64,000 nt of DNA from Bacteroides sp. (GCA_017471925.1 JAFURM010000059.1:1-64000), one strand, 5' to 3'; positions 17,702 to 28,514 are shown, counted from the first letter of the stretch. The notes: generated by a model from the letters alone, not told the origin. A program made the numbers and translations.

Positions 17702-18490
17702 TCAATACGGGAGTTTATAGGTTATGGTATAGCTGACGCCCAGTTTGTTGGAGGCATACTTTCCGAATCCGGGAACGTACCAGGGGTCGCCATACTGGCC
17801 GGTAGTGGCCGATGTCTTGAACTTGAAGCGCATGGCCCATCCCATATAGAGATTCTGCCAGATGTGAGCCCTGATGCCCACGCAGAACTCTATCCATTGC
17901 ATGGAGCCTTTCATCCCCTTGTGGTTGAAGGGCTGGCTGCCGCCCCAGATGTCATCTTCCAGGTTGGGGTTGCCCACGCTGCCGCCATAGATGGGGTCGT
18001 TGATGTCTAACGCCATGACGTCATACTTGAAGCTGGTGGCCGCATAGCGCAGTCCCACCAGAAGCATGTGACCGTGGGCCTTGTTGTAGAGCGTGTTGTA
18101 GTCCATGCCGATGCGGAAGTAGGGAGCCGAGGTCTTGTAGTTGGTTCCCTTGTCATTCCAGGCATCGGTGGTGCCATAGCCCAGTTCCACGATGGGGAAG
18201 TAGCGGTTCTTCAGGTTGGCGCTGACCGACACTTCCGTGCTCAGGAAGTCACTGCCCAGCACCTTTCCGCCCAGTCCCCACAGGTCCAGTCCCACGGACA
18301 GTCCGTTGTAGAGCGGTGCTTCGGGAACCTCCTGCACCTTCTCCTTCTTCTCGGCCTTTCGGGGAGTGTTGCCTTGGGAGGGACTTCCGCCGCTCACCTG
18401 TGCCGACAGCGGCTGGCCCAGCAGGAGACACAGGAACAGGATGAGTCCCAGCGTGCGATTAATAGAATAACTTGAGGTTCTCCGTTCCAT
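17702..18490 (-). CDS. DUF6048 outer-membrane protein
   Basis: A 262-residue protein with a signal peptide (LGLILFLCLLLGQPLSAQ) and a low-complexity charged linker. The beta-strand-rich body has alternating aromatic residues and ends VSYTITYKLPY, as in outer-membrane barrels. It matches my recollection of DUF6048, which often sits next to DUF6452, as here. Its ATG at 18490 lies inside the end of the DUF6452 gene (32-base overlap), suggesting coupled translation. Function is unknown. Confidence 0.7.
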   Translation of the reverse strand: MERRTSSYSINRTLGLILFLCLLLGQPLSAQVSGGSPSQGNTPRKAEKKEKVQEVPEAPLYNGLSVGLDLWGLGGKVLGSDFLSTEVSVSANLKNRYFPIVELGYGTTDAWNDKGTNYKTSAPYFRIGMDYNTLYNKAHGHMLLVGLRYAATSFKYDVMALDINDPIYGGSVGNPNLEDDIWGGSQPFNHKGMKGSMQWIEFCVGIRAHIWQNLYMGWAMRFKFKTSATTGQYGDPWYVPGFGKYASNKLGVSYTITYKLPY

Positions 18491-18944
18491 AGATGTTGGC
18501 TTCTGCTTCTGAAATATAAATAGAATCGAGCAAGTGGCGCGTGTAGCTGACGCTTCTCACCTCCTGCTGCATCTGGTATCCGCAATCCATGGACACGAAG
18601 TAGGGTGTGTTGGTCTGGCGGATAATCAGGGTGTCGCGTCCCTCGTCATAGTGGAACACCAGCACGGTGGAGTCGGCCGTGTAGCGCAGGGGCAGTGTCA
18701 GGTCCTTCACGTTGGAGCCCCTGTTCAGGATGACGCTGTCCGTTCCCCAGGCCGTGATGGTCAGGCTCTTCAGGGTGTCTTTCTTCACCGTGTTGCTCTC
18801 TTCGTCTATGGTGTAGAGGTTACAGTAGAGCATGGCGCGTGTGGTCATGGAGCAGTCTTCCTCTTCCGAGCAGGCCACGGCCATGCCGATAATCGGGCAG
18901 GCGAGTATGCCCAGTATGAAAAGGCGGGTCAGGTTCTTCTTCAT
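18459..18944 (-). CDS. DUF6452 family exported protein
   Basis: A 161-residue protein with an N-terminal hydrophobic segment. The AVACS sequence is lipobox-like, so a lipoprotein is likely. Conserved-looking Cys residues (EEDCSMTTRAMLYCNLY, MDCGYQ) and strands TLIIRQTNTPYFVSMDCG fit DUF6452. It is paired with the DUF6048 gene and likely works with it at the outer membrane. Function is unknown. Confidence 0.65.
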   Translation of the reverse strand: MKKNLTRLFILGILACPIIGMAVACSEEEDCSMTTRAMLYCNLYTIDEESNTVKKDTLKSLTITAWGTDSVILNRGSNVKDLTLPLRYTADSTVLVFHYDEGRDTLIIRQTNTPYFVSMDCGYQMQQEVRSVSYTRHLLDSIYISEAEANIYGTENLKLFY

Positions 18945-18978
18945 CTCTTGTACTATATTAATAAGGTATATATGTCTC

Positions 18979-19929
18979 TTATAGGATTTTCTCTATCTGA
19001 TACTTGTTGCGTTCGGGGGCATTGCGTGAGATAAGCTCGCCCAGGAATCCGGCCACGAAGAGCTGCGTGCCGATAATCATGGAGGTGAGTGCCAGGTAGA
19101 AGTAGGGCGAATCGGTCACTAACCGGTAGGGCATGCCGTGGTTCATGTAGTAGAGCTTGCCGAAGCCCACGATGAGCACGGCGATGAAGCCCAGGATGAA
19201 CATCAGCGAGCCCAGCAGGCCGAAGAAGTGCATGGGCTTCACACCGAAGGTGGAGAGGAACCACAGGGAGATGAGATCCAGGTAGCCGTTCACGAAGCGG
19301 TTCAGGCCGAACTTGGTCTTGCCATACTTGCGTGCCTGGTGGTGGACCACCTTCTCGCCGATGCGTCCGAAGCCGGCCGTCTTGGCCAGGTAGGGGATGT
19401 AGCGGTGCATTTCGCCATACACCTCGATGCTCTTCACCACTTCGCAGCGATAGGCTTTCAGCCCGCAGTTGAAGTCGTGCAGGTTCTTGATGCCCGACAC
19501 CTTGCGTGCTGTGGCATTGAACAGCTTGGTGGGAATCGTCTTCGACAGGGGGTCGTAGCGTTTCTGTTTCCAGCCGGATACCAGGTCATAGCCCTCTACC
19601 GTTATCATGCGGTAGAGTTCGGGTATCTCGTCGGGACTGTCCTGCAGGTCGGCATCCATGGTGATGACCACGTTGCCCTCGGCCTGCTCGAAGCCACAGT
19701 AGAGGGCCGGCGACTTGCCATAGTTGCGGCGGAACTTGATGCCCTTCACGTGGGGAGAGCGTTGCTTCAACTCTTCAATGACCTGCCAGGAGCGGTCGGT
19801 ACTGCCGTCGTTCACGAAGATGACCTCATACGTGAAGCCGTGCTCCTGCATCACCCGTTCTATCCAGGCATACAGTTCGGGGAGGGACTCCTCTTCGTTG
19901 TATAGCGGTATGACTACAGATATGTCCAT
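18979..19929 (-). CDS. Family 2 glycosyltransferase, DPM1/GtrB type
   Basis: A 316-residue polyprenyl-phosphate glycosyltransferase. It has a GT-A domain: SVVIPLYNEEESLPEL at the start, FVNDGSTD, and the metal motif DADLQDSPDEIPEL at about residue 95. Two C-terminal membrane helices (about 235-260 and 270-300) fit the GtrB/ArnC subgroup that loads a sugar onto undecaprenyl phosphate at the inner membrane. It lies 24 bases after the DUF4199 gene. Confidence 0.9.
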   Translation of the reverse strand: MDISVVIPLYNEEESLPELYAWIERVMQEHGFTYEVIFVNDGSTDRSWQVIEELKQRSPHVKGIKFRRNYGKSPALYCGFEQAEGNVVITMDADLQDSPDEIPELYRMITVEGYDLVSGWKQKRYDPLSKTIPTKLFNATARKVSGIKNLHDFNCGLKAYRCEVVKSIEVYGEMHRYIPYLAKTAGFGRIGEKVVHHQARKYGKTKFGLNRFVNGYLDLISLWFLSTFGVKPMHFFGLLGSLMFILGFIAVLIVGFGKLYYMNHGMPYRLVTDSPYFYLALTSMIIGTQLFVAGFLGELISRNAPERNKYQIEKIL

Positions 19930-19953
19930 TTGTCTTGTATCGAATGATTTTGC

Positions 19954-20484
19954 TTATACTTTCTTGGATTTCATCACCAGCAGGGCTGTGGGCAGGCCCA
20001 GCAGGGCACCACAGAAGACATTGCTCGAGAAAAGCTGCATGGTGATGTTCACGGCCGTCAGGTTGCGCACACTGTCCAGTGCGTCGCGGTAGAGTTTCAC
20101 GTAGCCCTCCAACTGGGGAAGCTCCATCTGCGCCACCTGGTCTATCTGGCTGTCCAGGGTATTGATGATGAACCCCTGGTCGATGAAGCGGAAGTAGACG
20201 TAGTGGGCCACAGCCGTAAGCAGCGCGGCAAACATGTACATGAACAGCGTGAACATATAGGCTTGGAAGAAGCTGATGGCCCCTTCACAAAAGTGGTCGC
20301 GGTACATGCGGGCAAAGCGATAGCCCATGAAGGGAACGGCCACTGTCAGTCCCAGAAACAGGAAGGAGAGGAACGAATGGGTCATGCCCAGTGGGAACAG
20401 GATGAACTTTACAATCCAAAAGATGCCCATGTAGGTGCCGAACTGCATGGCATAGCGTTGCATATAAATTCTGTTTTCACTCAT
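19954..20484 (-). CDS. DUF4199 membrane protein
   Basis: A 176-residue inner-membrane protein with four predicted helices, a pattern typical of DUF4199. The first and second helices (FWIVKFILFPLG, FLFLGLTVAVPFMG), the EGAISFFQAYMFTLFMYMFAAL segment and a C-terminal helix are clear. It is the first gene of the six-gene operon ending with the apbE-like gene. Function is unknown. Confidence 0.75.
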   Translation of the reverse strand: MSENRIYMQRYAMQFGTYMGIFWIVKFILFPLGMTHSFLSFLFLGLTVAVPFMGYRFARMYRDHFCEGAISFFQAYMFTLFMYMFAALLTAVAHYVYFRFIDQGFIINTLDSQIDQVAQMELPQLEGYVKLYRDALDSVRNLTAVNITMQLFSSNVFCGALLGLPTALLVMKSKKV

Positions 20485-20504
20485 TGCTCAAAAGAATAAT
20501 GGCG

Positions 20505-20512
20505 CAAAGGTA
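20505..20512 (-). promoter_or_regulatory. -7 box for the DUF4199-apbE operon
   Basis: TACCTTTG on the minus strand, about 20 bases before the ATG at 20484. The -33 element is weak. Confidence 0.55.
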
Positions 20513-20574
20513 TAAAAATAATAGATGCAATCCCTTCATATTCCTGTTAAAGTTGAAAAAAGTTTGGAGCCCCT

Positions 20575-20605
20575 ATTGCGGGAACGAAAAAAATACCTAC
20601 CTTTG
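20575..20605 (+). promoter_or_regulatory. Promoter of the SRP RNA
   Basis: ATTG, 19 bases, then TACCTTTG (20598-20605); the start point would fall near 20612-20622, at the 5' end of the SRP RNA. Confidence 0.65.
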
Positions 20606-20621
20606 CACCCGCAAACGAAAA

Positions 20622-20719
20622 CGGGTAAGTCCTATACGGCCAGCTCCCTTCGAATCCTCCAGGGCTTGACGGCAGCAAAGGTAGTTGGTTGTAGCGGCGC
20701 GATATAGTAAGCTTACCCA
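20622..20719 (+). ncRNA. ffs: Signal recognition particle RNA (4.5S type)
   Basis: About 98 bases closed by GGGTAAG (20623) pairing with CTTACCC (20712). An inner stem pairs CCAGCTCCCTT with AAAGGTAGTTGG. The apical part, CCAGGGCTTGACGGCAGCAAAGG-like, carries the GCAGCA asymmetric loop that binds Ffh. It fits the small bacterial SRP RNA, is expected to act with Ffh in membrane targeting and lies just before a tRNA gene. The end points are set by the stem. Confidence 0.78.
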
Positions 20720-20722
20720 CCC

Positions 20723-20796
20723 GCCTCTTTAGCTCAGTTGGCCAGAGCACGTGATTTGTAATCTCGGGGTCGTTGGTTCGAATCCGACAAGAGGCT
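20723..20796 (+). tRNA. tRNA-Thr (UGU)
   Basis: 74 bases with a complete cloverleaf: acceptor GCCTCTT/AAGAGGC, D arm GCTC/GAGC, anticodon loop TTTGTAA with anticodon TGT, T arm GTTGGTTCGAATCCGAC. The anticodon stem has one T-T mismatch. CCA is not encoded. It lies a few bases after the SRP RNA and probably shares its transcript. Confidence 0.92.
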
Positions 20797-20797
20797 C

Positions 20798-20843
20798 AAA
20801 AAGATGGATGTGTCATTCCGAACACATCCATCTTTCTTTTTTG
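20798..20843 (+). terminator. Terminator after tRNA-Thr
   Basis: AAAGATGGATGTGT pairs with ACACATCCATCTTT around an 8-base loop and is followed by CTTTTTT. Confidence 0.85.
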
Positions 20844-21295
20844 ATACGCCCACGGGCACGGACTGACCCCTTCTTCCCCTGCTGTGAAAAATAGAGGGGC
20901 CAGCTGAGAAAAAAATTCTTCCCAGTTGACCTCCTTTTTTGAGCCTCTGTTTTACATCTGTTAATAGATAGGGGAAATGTTTACAGTATGAAGCGGCTTG
21001 TCGTGTGGGGTTGAGTAAGGAATTACGGCTTCTTTTGTAAGGTGTTCATGAGGAATTTGTAGGGCTTTCCATTCATGCGTATATAGGGCAATGGAGCACA
21101 CGTATATAGAGCGATGGACCATACATGTGTGGACGACGGACGACACGTGTGTGGACGACGGACGACACATGTATGGACGACGGACCACACGTGTCTCGTC
21201 CAACGGCCATACGAAAGGAGTCAATCGATAAAGAATGACTCCTTTGTAAACCATTGAACTGTAATGTGTTATCAATCTTTGTGCAAGGCGTTGCC
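20844..21295. other. Intergenic region with the first 22-bp repeat array
   Basis: About 450 bases between the tRNA terminator and the end of the GH20 gene. It holds an imperfect hairpin followed by T6 (about 20894-20940), then the repeat array at 21073-21206. No gene is supported. Confidence 0.6.
21073..21206 (+). repeat. Six-unit 22-bp palindromic tandem repeat, array A
   Basis: Six imperfect units of 22-23 bp with consensus CCACACGTGTATGG plus ACGACGGA. The 14-base core is a near-perfect dyad (CCAYACRTGTRTGG) around CACGTG or CATGTG/ACATGT. A sister array is at 49233-49365. Confidence 0.85.
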
Positions 21296-23806
21296 CTACT
21301 CGCTCCGAAGCGTGATGCAGACGCTCTCCTTCCCCTTGTAGAAAGCCTTGGCCTTTACGCAGGAGGCGCGGCAGGGCACGGGGGCTGTCCATAGGGGCGA
21401 CCGGAGGGTGGGGGTGGTGCCGTCCAGGGTGTAGCGTATCTCCGCTCCGGGCAGGATGACGTTGGCATGGAGCAGGCCGTCGCTGAGCATCAGTCCGGGG
21501 AAGGGCACGTGGAAGTTGACGCCGCGTCCGGCCCAGTGGGGAATCTCCCGCCGGCCAATCTTCTGCTCATAGAGGGAGACCTCACGCAGGAAGGCCTGCT
21601 CTTCGGCCTCGCCCTCCAGGGCTTCCCACGAAGGATGGGTATGCCATCCACGCTCGGCCACGCCCATGTACTTGGGGAAGAAGTGATACTCCATCCACTC
21701 CGCTCCGCGCAGGGTCTCGGCAAAGAACTGGGCCGATACGCCAATCATCATCCGGCGTCCCAGGTCGCTCAGAATCGGCTTGTCCTCCTCGGCCTGCGAC
21801 AGGTCCAAAGGATGGCCGGAGAGCGAGTGGCGGCACGAGCGGTAGTTGCGGAAGGGGAGGGCCGAGAAGGAGCGTACCTCGTCCACGCAGCCGCCCCAGT
21901 CCAGTCCCGGCTCGGCCGGATGGTAGCTGTAGGCCATGTCCATATAGAAGTTGCAGACGTTGCTCAGCACGACGGGATAGCCGCTGTTGGCTATCTCATA
22001 GACCACACCGTCGGTGCCCCAGTCGGGCACGGCCGTCCAGCAGTTCACGCCTGCCGCCTGTGCGGTGAGCTGGCGGTGTGCCTCCGGACGATGCCCCATG
22101 GCCACCTCCTGCCAACCGTTGAACTTCACGCCCAGGCTGTCCAGCACGTGGGCGGCGCGGGTGATGTAGTATTCGGGCAGGTCGCTGCGGCTCATGCCCC
22201 GCTTCCGCTGCAGTTCGTGGCAGGCGGGCGAGCCGCTCCAGGCACCTTCGGCCACTTCGTCACCGCCCAGGTGGAAGGAGGTCATCTCCAGGCCGGCCTC
22301 GCGATACATGGCCTGCAGCTCGCTCACCACCTTGGCGATGAAACGGTAGGTGGAGGGCAGGGCCACGTCCAGCACATTGTCGCTGTAGTGCTGCACGGAG
22401 AGGTAGTGCGAGGTGTCTTCGGGGTGCACCAGCATATACTCCAGGGCTTTGGCCGGGTTGGTGGAGAGGTACTTGTCATAGCGGGCCTTCATGGAGACGA
22501 TGGCAGCCCGGGCATGGCCGGGGGTCTCCATTTCGGGGATGATGTGGACGTGGCGTGCGGCGGCATAGCGCAGCAGGTCGATGAACTCCTTGCGGGTGTA
22601 GTAGCCGTTGCCCAGGCTGCCCGGCCGGGGATTACTTCCGCCGGCATAGCCGGGATAGAGGCGGTCGCGTTCGTCGGTGGTGTGTCCGCGCCTGCCGCCC
22701 ACCTCGGTCAGTTCGGGCAGGCCGGGAATCTCTAAGCGCCATCCCTCATCGTCGTTGAAGTGGAACTGCAGCGTGTTCATCTTGTAGGAGGCCAGCAGGT
22801 CTATCATGCGCTTCAGGTTGTCCAAGGTGGTGAAGTTGCGCACAATGTCTATCATGACCCCGCGATAGTCCATGTCGGGGTAGTCGCTGATGTCGGCTCC
22901 CTGCAGCGTGTAGGGCCTTTCCGTTCCCTTCAGCATGGCCAGCAGGGTCTGCGTGCCGTTGAATATGCCGTGGGGGGTGGAGGCTGATATGCACGCGCGC
23001 GCGTTACTTATATATATGCGATAGGCTTCGGGGTGCTGCCGGGAAAGCTGTTCGGGCGGCAGCTGTTCCAGAGAGATGGCGACCGGTGCCGTGTCGCTCA
23101 CCCTGATGCCATAGAGGGTCGTCAGCTGCTCCTGAAGCAGGGAGGCTTCGCTCTTGAACTGTTCGGGGGCAATGATGCTGACGCCACGCTCCAAGCAGAT
23201 GCTTCCTTCGCCACTGACGGCCTGCTTCACCGTGGGGATGATGTCGGTCTGCTGCAGGCTTGGGGCAGGGGGGAGAGTGGCGTTGAAGGCATACACCCGC
23301 CCGGCGTCAGGATAGCGGGAGGCGATGCTTGCCGGCAGGGGAGTGCTCTTCAGCGTGAGGTCTATGGGAGTGCCGTCGCTGCCCACCCAGTAGGCTCCTT
23401 CGGGCAGATGCGTGTAGCGCTCCAATGAACCGGCACATCGGAAACTGAGGCAGAGGCTGTCACCGGGTGCCAACGGACGGTAGTGCGTGGTGGGGACGAT
23501 GCGGAAATAATTGCCGTTGACGGTCTGTACGGTGGCGGGCAGGCTGTCGGCCACCTCAATGCCGCGCGGCAGTTGGCAGTAGTAGATGCTCCATCCCTCC
23601 TGCAACGGGGCGGAGGAGCAGTTTTTCACGACGAAGGTGTTGACATACCCGCCCCGGCGAGTGTCTAAGGAGTCCATGCGCCAGGAGAGTTCAATGGGGG
23701 CTTGGGGTTGCTTGCTGTCGCTTTGGCATCCCGTGAGGAGCGGCGACAGAGCCGATAGCAGAGCCGGGAAGAGGCTGCAGACGAAGGCTGTTCTGTATGC
23801 TTTCAT
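21296..23806 (-). CDS. GH20 beta-N-acetylhexosaminidase lipoprotein
   Basis: An 836-residue protein with signal peptide and lipobox (ALSPLLTGC), so it is anchored in the outer or inner membrane. An N-terminal CHB_HEX-like and GH20b region precedes the catalytic barrel, which starts at about residue 310 (MDYRGVMIDIVRNF). The catalytic pair is HLGGDE with Asp516-Glu517, for substrate-assisted removal of GlcNAc/GalNAc. A short C-terminal domain (TLDGTTPTLRSPLW) resembles the chitobiase C-terminal module. The start at 23806 was chosen because it gives the lipoprotein signal and because the promoter box at 23843 would exclude the ATG at 23845. Likely used on host mucin or chitin-type glycans. Confidence 0.92.
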   Translation of the reverse strand: MKAYRTAFVCSLFPALLSALSPLLTGCQSDSKQPQAPIELSWRMDSLDTRRGGYVNTFVVKNCSSAPLQEGWSIYYCQLPRGIEVADSLPATVQTVNGNYFRIVPTTHYRPLAPGDSLCLSFRCAGSLERYTHLPEGAYWVGSDGTPIDLTLKSTPLPASIASRYPDAGRVYAFNATLPPAPSLQQTDIIPTVKQAVSGEGSICLERGVSIIAPEQFKSEASLLQEQLTTLYGIRVSDTAPVAISLEQLPPEQLSRQHPEAYRIYISNARACISASTPHGIFNGTQTLLAMLKGTERPYTLQGADISDYPDMDYRGVMIDIVRNFTTLDNLKRMIDLLASYKMNTLQFHFNDDEGWRLEIPGLPELTEVGGRRGHTTDERDRLYPGYAGGSNPRPGSLGNGYYTRKEFIDLLRYAAARHVHIIPEMETPGHARAAIVSMKARYDKYLSTNPAKALEYMLVHPEDTSHYLSVQHYSDNVLDVALPSTYRFIAKVVSELQAMYREAGLEMTSFHLGGDEVAEGAWSGSPACHELQRKRGMSRSDLPEYYITRAAHVLDSLGVKFNGWQEVAMGHRPEAHRQLTAQAAGVNCWTAVPDWGTDGVVYEIANSGYPVVLSNVCNFYMDMAYSYHPAEPGLDWGGCVDEVRSFSALPFRNYRSCRHSLSGHPLDLSQAEEDKPILSDLGRRMMIGVSAQFFAETLRGAEWMEYHFFPKYMGVAERGWHTHPSWEALEGEAEEQAFLREVSLYEQKIGRREIPHWAGRGVNFHVPFPGLMLSDGLLHANVILPGAEIRYTLDGTTPTLRSPLWTAPVPCRASCVKAKAFYKGKESVCITLRSE

Positions 23807-23842
23807 AAAGTCAGGAATATGGAAATAATGTTGTATATTCGA

Positions 23843-23850
23843 CAAAAATA
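23843..23850 (-). promoter_or_regulatory. -7 box of the GH20 gene
   Basis: TATTTTTG on the minus strand with TTGA 19 bases upstream. The start point near 23836 is 30 bases before the chosen ATG at 23806. Confidence 0.65.
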
Positions 23851-23883
23851 GCCTTTTTAGATGAAATCTTCAACATAAATCTG

Positions 23884-23891
23884 TAAATTTG
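23884..23891 (+). promoter_or_regulatory. -7 box of the malic enzyme gene
   Basis: TAAATTTG, about 28 bases before the ATG at 23920. The -33 element is poor. Confidence 0.55.
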
Positions 23892-23919
23892 CGGCGATTT
23901 ATAACAAAAACGATTAGAT

Positions 23920-26223
23920 ATGGTAAAAATAACCAAGGAGGCAGCCTTGCTCTATCATTCGCAAGGCAAGCCGGGCAAGATAGAAGTGGTGCCCACCAAA
24001 CCTTATAGTACGCAGACCGACCTTTCACTGGCTTACTCCCCCGGAGTGGCCGAACCCTGTCTGGAGATAGAGAAGAATCCGCAGGATGCCTACAAATATA
24101 CCGCCAAGGGCAATCTGGTGGCCGTGATTTCCAATGGTACGGCTGTACTGGGCCTGGGCGACATAGGTGCCATGGCCGGCAAACCGGTGATGGAGGGCAA
24201 GGGACTGCTCTTCAAAATCTATGGCGGCATTGACGTGTTCGACATTGAGGTGAACGAGAAAGACCCCGACAAGTTCATCGAAGCCGTGAAGGCCATTGCC
24301 CCCACCTTTGGCGGCATCAACCTGGAAGACATCAAGGCTCCCGAGTGTTTCGAGATAGAGCGCCGGCTGAAGGAAGAACTGGACATCCCCGTAATGCACG
24401 ACGATCAGCACGGTACGGCCATCATCTCCAGTGCGGGCTTGATAAACGCCCTGGAAGTGGCCGGCAAACGGATTGAGGACGTGAAGATTGTGGTGAACGG
24501 TGCCGGTGCGGCAGCCATCTCCTGCACCAAGCTCTATGAAGCCCTGGGCGCCACTCACAGCAACATCATCATGCTGGACTCCAAGGGCGTCATTCGCAGC
24601 GACCGCGAGGGACTGGATCGTCCGGGCAATGAGATGAAGCGTTACTTTGCCACCGACCGTCGCGACATCACCACGCTGGAAGAGGCCGTGCGCGGTGCCG
24701 ATGTCTTCCTGGGACTCTCCAAGGGCAACGTGCTGACGCAAGACATGGTGCGCAGCATGGCCGACCACCCCATCGTGTTCGCCCTGGCCAACCCCGTGCC
24801 GGAAATCTCCTATGAGGATGCCATGGCCGCACGTCCCGACGTGCTGATGTCCACCGGCCGCAGCGACTATCCCAACCAAATCAACAACGTCATCGGATTC
24901 CCCTATATCTTCCGTGGTGCCCTCGACGTGGCGGCTACGGCCATCAATGAAGAGATGAAACTGGGAGCCGTGCGCGCCATTGCCGCACTGGCCAAGCAGC
25001 CCGTGCCCGACGTGGTGAACGAGGTCTATCACGTGAACAACTTCACCTTCGGTCCCGACTACTTCATCCCGAAACCCGTGGATCCGCGCCTCATCACCGA
25101 GGTCTCCATGGCCGTGGCCCGTGCAGCTATGGAGAGCGGAGTGGCCCGCAAGCCCATTGAAGACTGGGAGGCCTACCGTCAGCACCTGAAGGAACTGATG
25201 GGTCAGGAGAGCAAGCTCACCCGCCAGTTGCGCGACACTGCCCGCCGCAATCCGCAGCGCGTGGTCTTTGCCGAAGGCATCCACCCCAACATGCTGAAGG
25301 CTGCCGTGGAGGCCAAGGCCGAAGGCATTTGCCACCCCATCCTGTTGGGCAATGACGAAGCCATCGAGAAGCTGGCCAAGGAACTGGAACTGAGTTTGGA
25401 AGGTATCGAAATAGTGAACCTGCGCCACCCCAATGAAGCCCCGCGCCGCGAACGCTATGCCCGCATCCTGGCCGACAAGCGTGCCCGCGAGGGAGCCACT
25501 TACGAGGAGGCCAACGACAAGATGTTCGAGCGCAACTATTTCGGCATGATGATGGTGGAGACGGGCGAAGCCGACGCCTTCATCACCGGTCTCTACACCA
25601 AGTACAGCAACACCATCAAGGTAGCCAAGGAAGTTATCGGCATACAGCCCGAGTACAACCACTTCGGCACCATGCACATCCTGAACTCCAAGAAGGGTAC
25701 CTACTTCCTGGCCGACACGCTGATTAACCGTCATCCCGACACCGAAACGCTCATCGATGTGGCCCGCTTGAGCGAACACACCGTGCGCTTCTTCAACCAC
25801 ACTCCCGTGATGGCTATGTTGAGCTACAGCAACTTCGGCGCAGACAACGAGGGCAGCCCCGTGAAGGTTCACGAAGCGGTGGACTACCTGCAGCGCACCT
25901 ATCCCGACCTGGCTGTGGACGGCGAGATGCAGGTGAACTTTGCCCTGAACAAGGAGATGCGCGACACCAAGTACCCCTTCACCAAGCTGAAGGGCAAGGA
26001 CGTGAACACGCTCGTCTTCCCCAACCTGAGTTCGGCCAACGCTTCCTACAAGCTGTTGCAGGCCATGGATGCCGATGCCGAACTCATCGGTCCCATCCAG
26101 ATGGGTCTGAACAAGCCCATCCACTTCACCGACTTTGAAAGCTCCGTGCGCGACATCGTGAACATCACGGCCGTAGCCGTCATCGATGCCATCGTTGCCA
26201 AAAAGAAAAACGGAGGCTGTTGA
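23920..26223 (+). CDS. maeB: NADP malic enzyme fused to a phosphotransacetylase domain (MaeB type)
   Basis: A 767-residue two-domain enzyme. Residues 1 to ~430 are malic enzyme (malate to pyruvate plus CO2): [41 protein letters not shown] and the nucleotide motif [11 protein letters not shown]. Residues ~440-767 are a phosphate acetyl/butyryltransferase-like domain ([45 protein letters not shown]), usually regulatory and sensitive to acetyl-CoA. In Bacteroides it links the C4 and C3 pools. It is transcribed alone and followed by a strong terminator. Confidence 0.95.
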   Translation: MVKITKEAALLYHSQGKPGKIEVVPTKPYSTQTDLSLAYSPGVAEPCLEIEKNPQDAYKYTAKGNLVAVISNGTAVLGLGDIGAMAGKPVMEGKGLLFKIYGGIDVFDIEVNEKDPDKFIEAVKAIAPTFGGINLEDIKAPECFEIERRLKEELDIPVMHDDQHGTAIISSAGLINALEVAGKRIEDVKIVVNGAGAAAISCTKLYEALGATHSNIIMLDSKGVIRSDREGLDRPGNEMKRYFATDRRDITTLEEAVRGADVFLGLSKGNVLTQDMVRSMADHPIVFALANPVPEISYEDAMAARPDVLMSTGRSDYPNQINNVIGFPYIFRGALDVAATAINEEMKLGAVRAIAALAKQPVPDVVNEVYHVNNFTFGPDYFIPKPVDPRLITEVSMAVARAAMESGVARKPIEDWEAYRQHLKELMGQESKLTRQLRDTARRNPQRVVFAEGIHPNMLKAAVEAKAEGICHPILLGNDEAIEKLAKELELSLEGIEIVNLRHPNEAPRRERYARILADKRAREGATYEEANDKMFERNYFGMMMVETGEADAFITGLYTKYSNTIKVAKEVIGIQPEYNHFGTMHILNSKKGTYFLADTLINRHPDTETLIDVARLSEHTVRFFNHTPVMAMLSYSNFGADNEGSPVKVHEAVDYLQRTYPDLAVDGEMQVNFALNKEMRDTKYPFTKLKGKDVNTLVFPNLSSANASYKLLQAMDADAELIGPIQMGLNKPIHFTDFESSVRDIVNITAVAVIDAIVAKKKNGGC

Positions 26224-26251
26224 TGCCTTGTGCATAATGCAGTTTCCATGT

Positions 26252-26297
26252 GAATCTTCCGCAATAGGGTTAGGGTTGCGGAAGATTCTTTTTTTTC
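26252..26297 (+). terminator. Terminator after maeB
   Basis: GAATCTTCCGCA pairs with TGCGGAAGATTC across a GGGTTAGGG-type loop, followed by eight T. Confidence 0.92.
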
Positions 26298-26316
26298 TGT
26301 CAGCCTTCGCGCCAAA

Positions 26317-26337
26317 ATGGCAGTCTATTCCTGCCAT
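26317..26337. promoter_or_regulatory. Inverted repeat upstream of groES
   Basis: ATGGCAG-N7-CTGCCAT is a perfect 7-bp dyad centred about 45 bases upstream of the start point predicted from the sigma54-like promoter. It could bind an activator or a repressor. No CIRCE element is seen. Confidence 0.5.
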
Positions 26338-26355
26338 GTCGAACAAAAAAGCCTT

Positions 26356-26371
26356 TGGCACGGTTTTCGCA
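26356..26371 (+). promoter_or_regulatory. Sigma54-like promoter of groESL
   Basis: TGGCACGGTTTTCGCA matches the RpoN consensus TGGCACGnnnnTTGCA with one difference and has the exact GG-N10-GC spacing. It lies 70 bases before the groES ATG. No good TAnnTTTG box was seen between the maeB terminator and groES. Confidence 0.55.
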
Positions 26372-26441
26372 ATGTCTCTTGTGCTTGCGTAAGTCAAGTG
26401 AGACAGAATAAATAATGTATAATATAAACGAAAGGACAATT

Positions 26442-26714
26442 ATGAACATTAAACCATTGGCAGACCGAGTTCTGATACTCCCTGCACCCGCAGAAGAGAA
26501 GACAATCGGCGGTATCATCATCCCCGACACCGCCAAGGAGAAACCCCTGAAGGGCGAAGTCATCGCAGCCGGAAACGGTACGAAAGACGAGGAAATGGTG
26601 CTGAAGGTGGGCGACACCGTGCTCTATGGCAAGTATGCCGGCACAGAGCTGGAAATCGAAGGCACCAAGTATCTCATCATGCGTCAGAGCGACGTACTCG
26701 CAGTATTGGGATGA
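26442..26714 (+). CDS. groES: GroES co-chaperonin
   Basis: A 90-residue Cpn10. [43 protein letters not shown] contains the mobile loop that docks on GroEL, and [32 protein letters not shown] is the closing strand set. The start at 26442 gives the normal N-terminus; the frame is open nine codons earlier. groEL follows 60 bases later. Confidence 0.97.
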   Translation: MNIKPLADRVLILPAPAEEKTIGGIIIPDTAKEKPLKGEVIAAGNGTKDEEMVLKVGDTVLYGKYAGTELEIEGTKYLIMRQSDVLAVLG

Positions 26715-26762
26715 TTCGTTGACAAGTCGATGAGACTCCCCATTCAAGATTCACAATTTTAA

Positions 26763-28409
<1,647 letters not shown>

Positions 28410-28439
28410 TCTGCATTCCATAGACATAATTTAAAGGTA

Positions 28440-28485
28440 GAAAGCCGTGGTGTCATTGAACTGACACTGCGGCTTTCTTGTTTAT
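28440..28485 (+). terminator. Terminator after groEL
   Basis: AAAGCCG-TG-GTGTCA pairs with TGACAC-TG-CGGCTTT; the T-run is short (CTTGTTT). Confidence 0.75.
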
Positions 28486-28514
28486 GGAGGAAATCACATT
28501 AAAACAGAACGGAA

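Noticed and set aside
20547..20750. 67-codon minus-strand reading frame
   Set aside because: It covers the SRP RNA and the start of the tRNA on the other strand and has no coding features.
21073..21206. CRISPR array
   Set aside because: The 22-bp units follow each other directly with no unique spacers, and no cas genes are in the window.
24025..26439. Long 804-codon minus-strand frame opposite maeB
   Set aside because: It is rich in His, Gly and Val as expected for the mirror of a GC-biased gene; maeB on the plus strand has all catalytic motifs.
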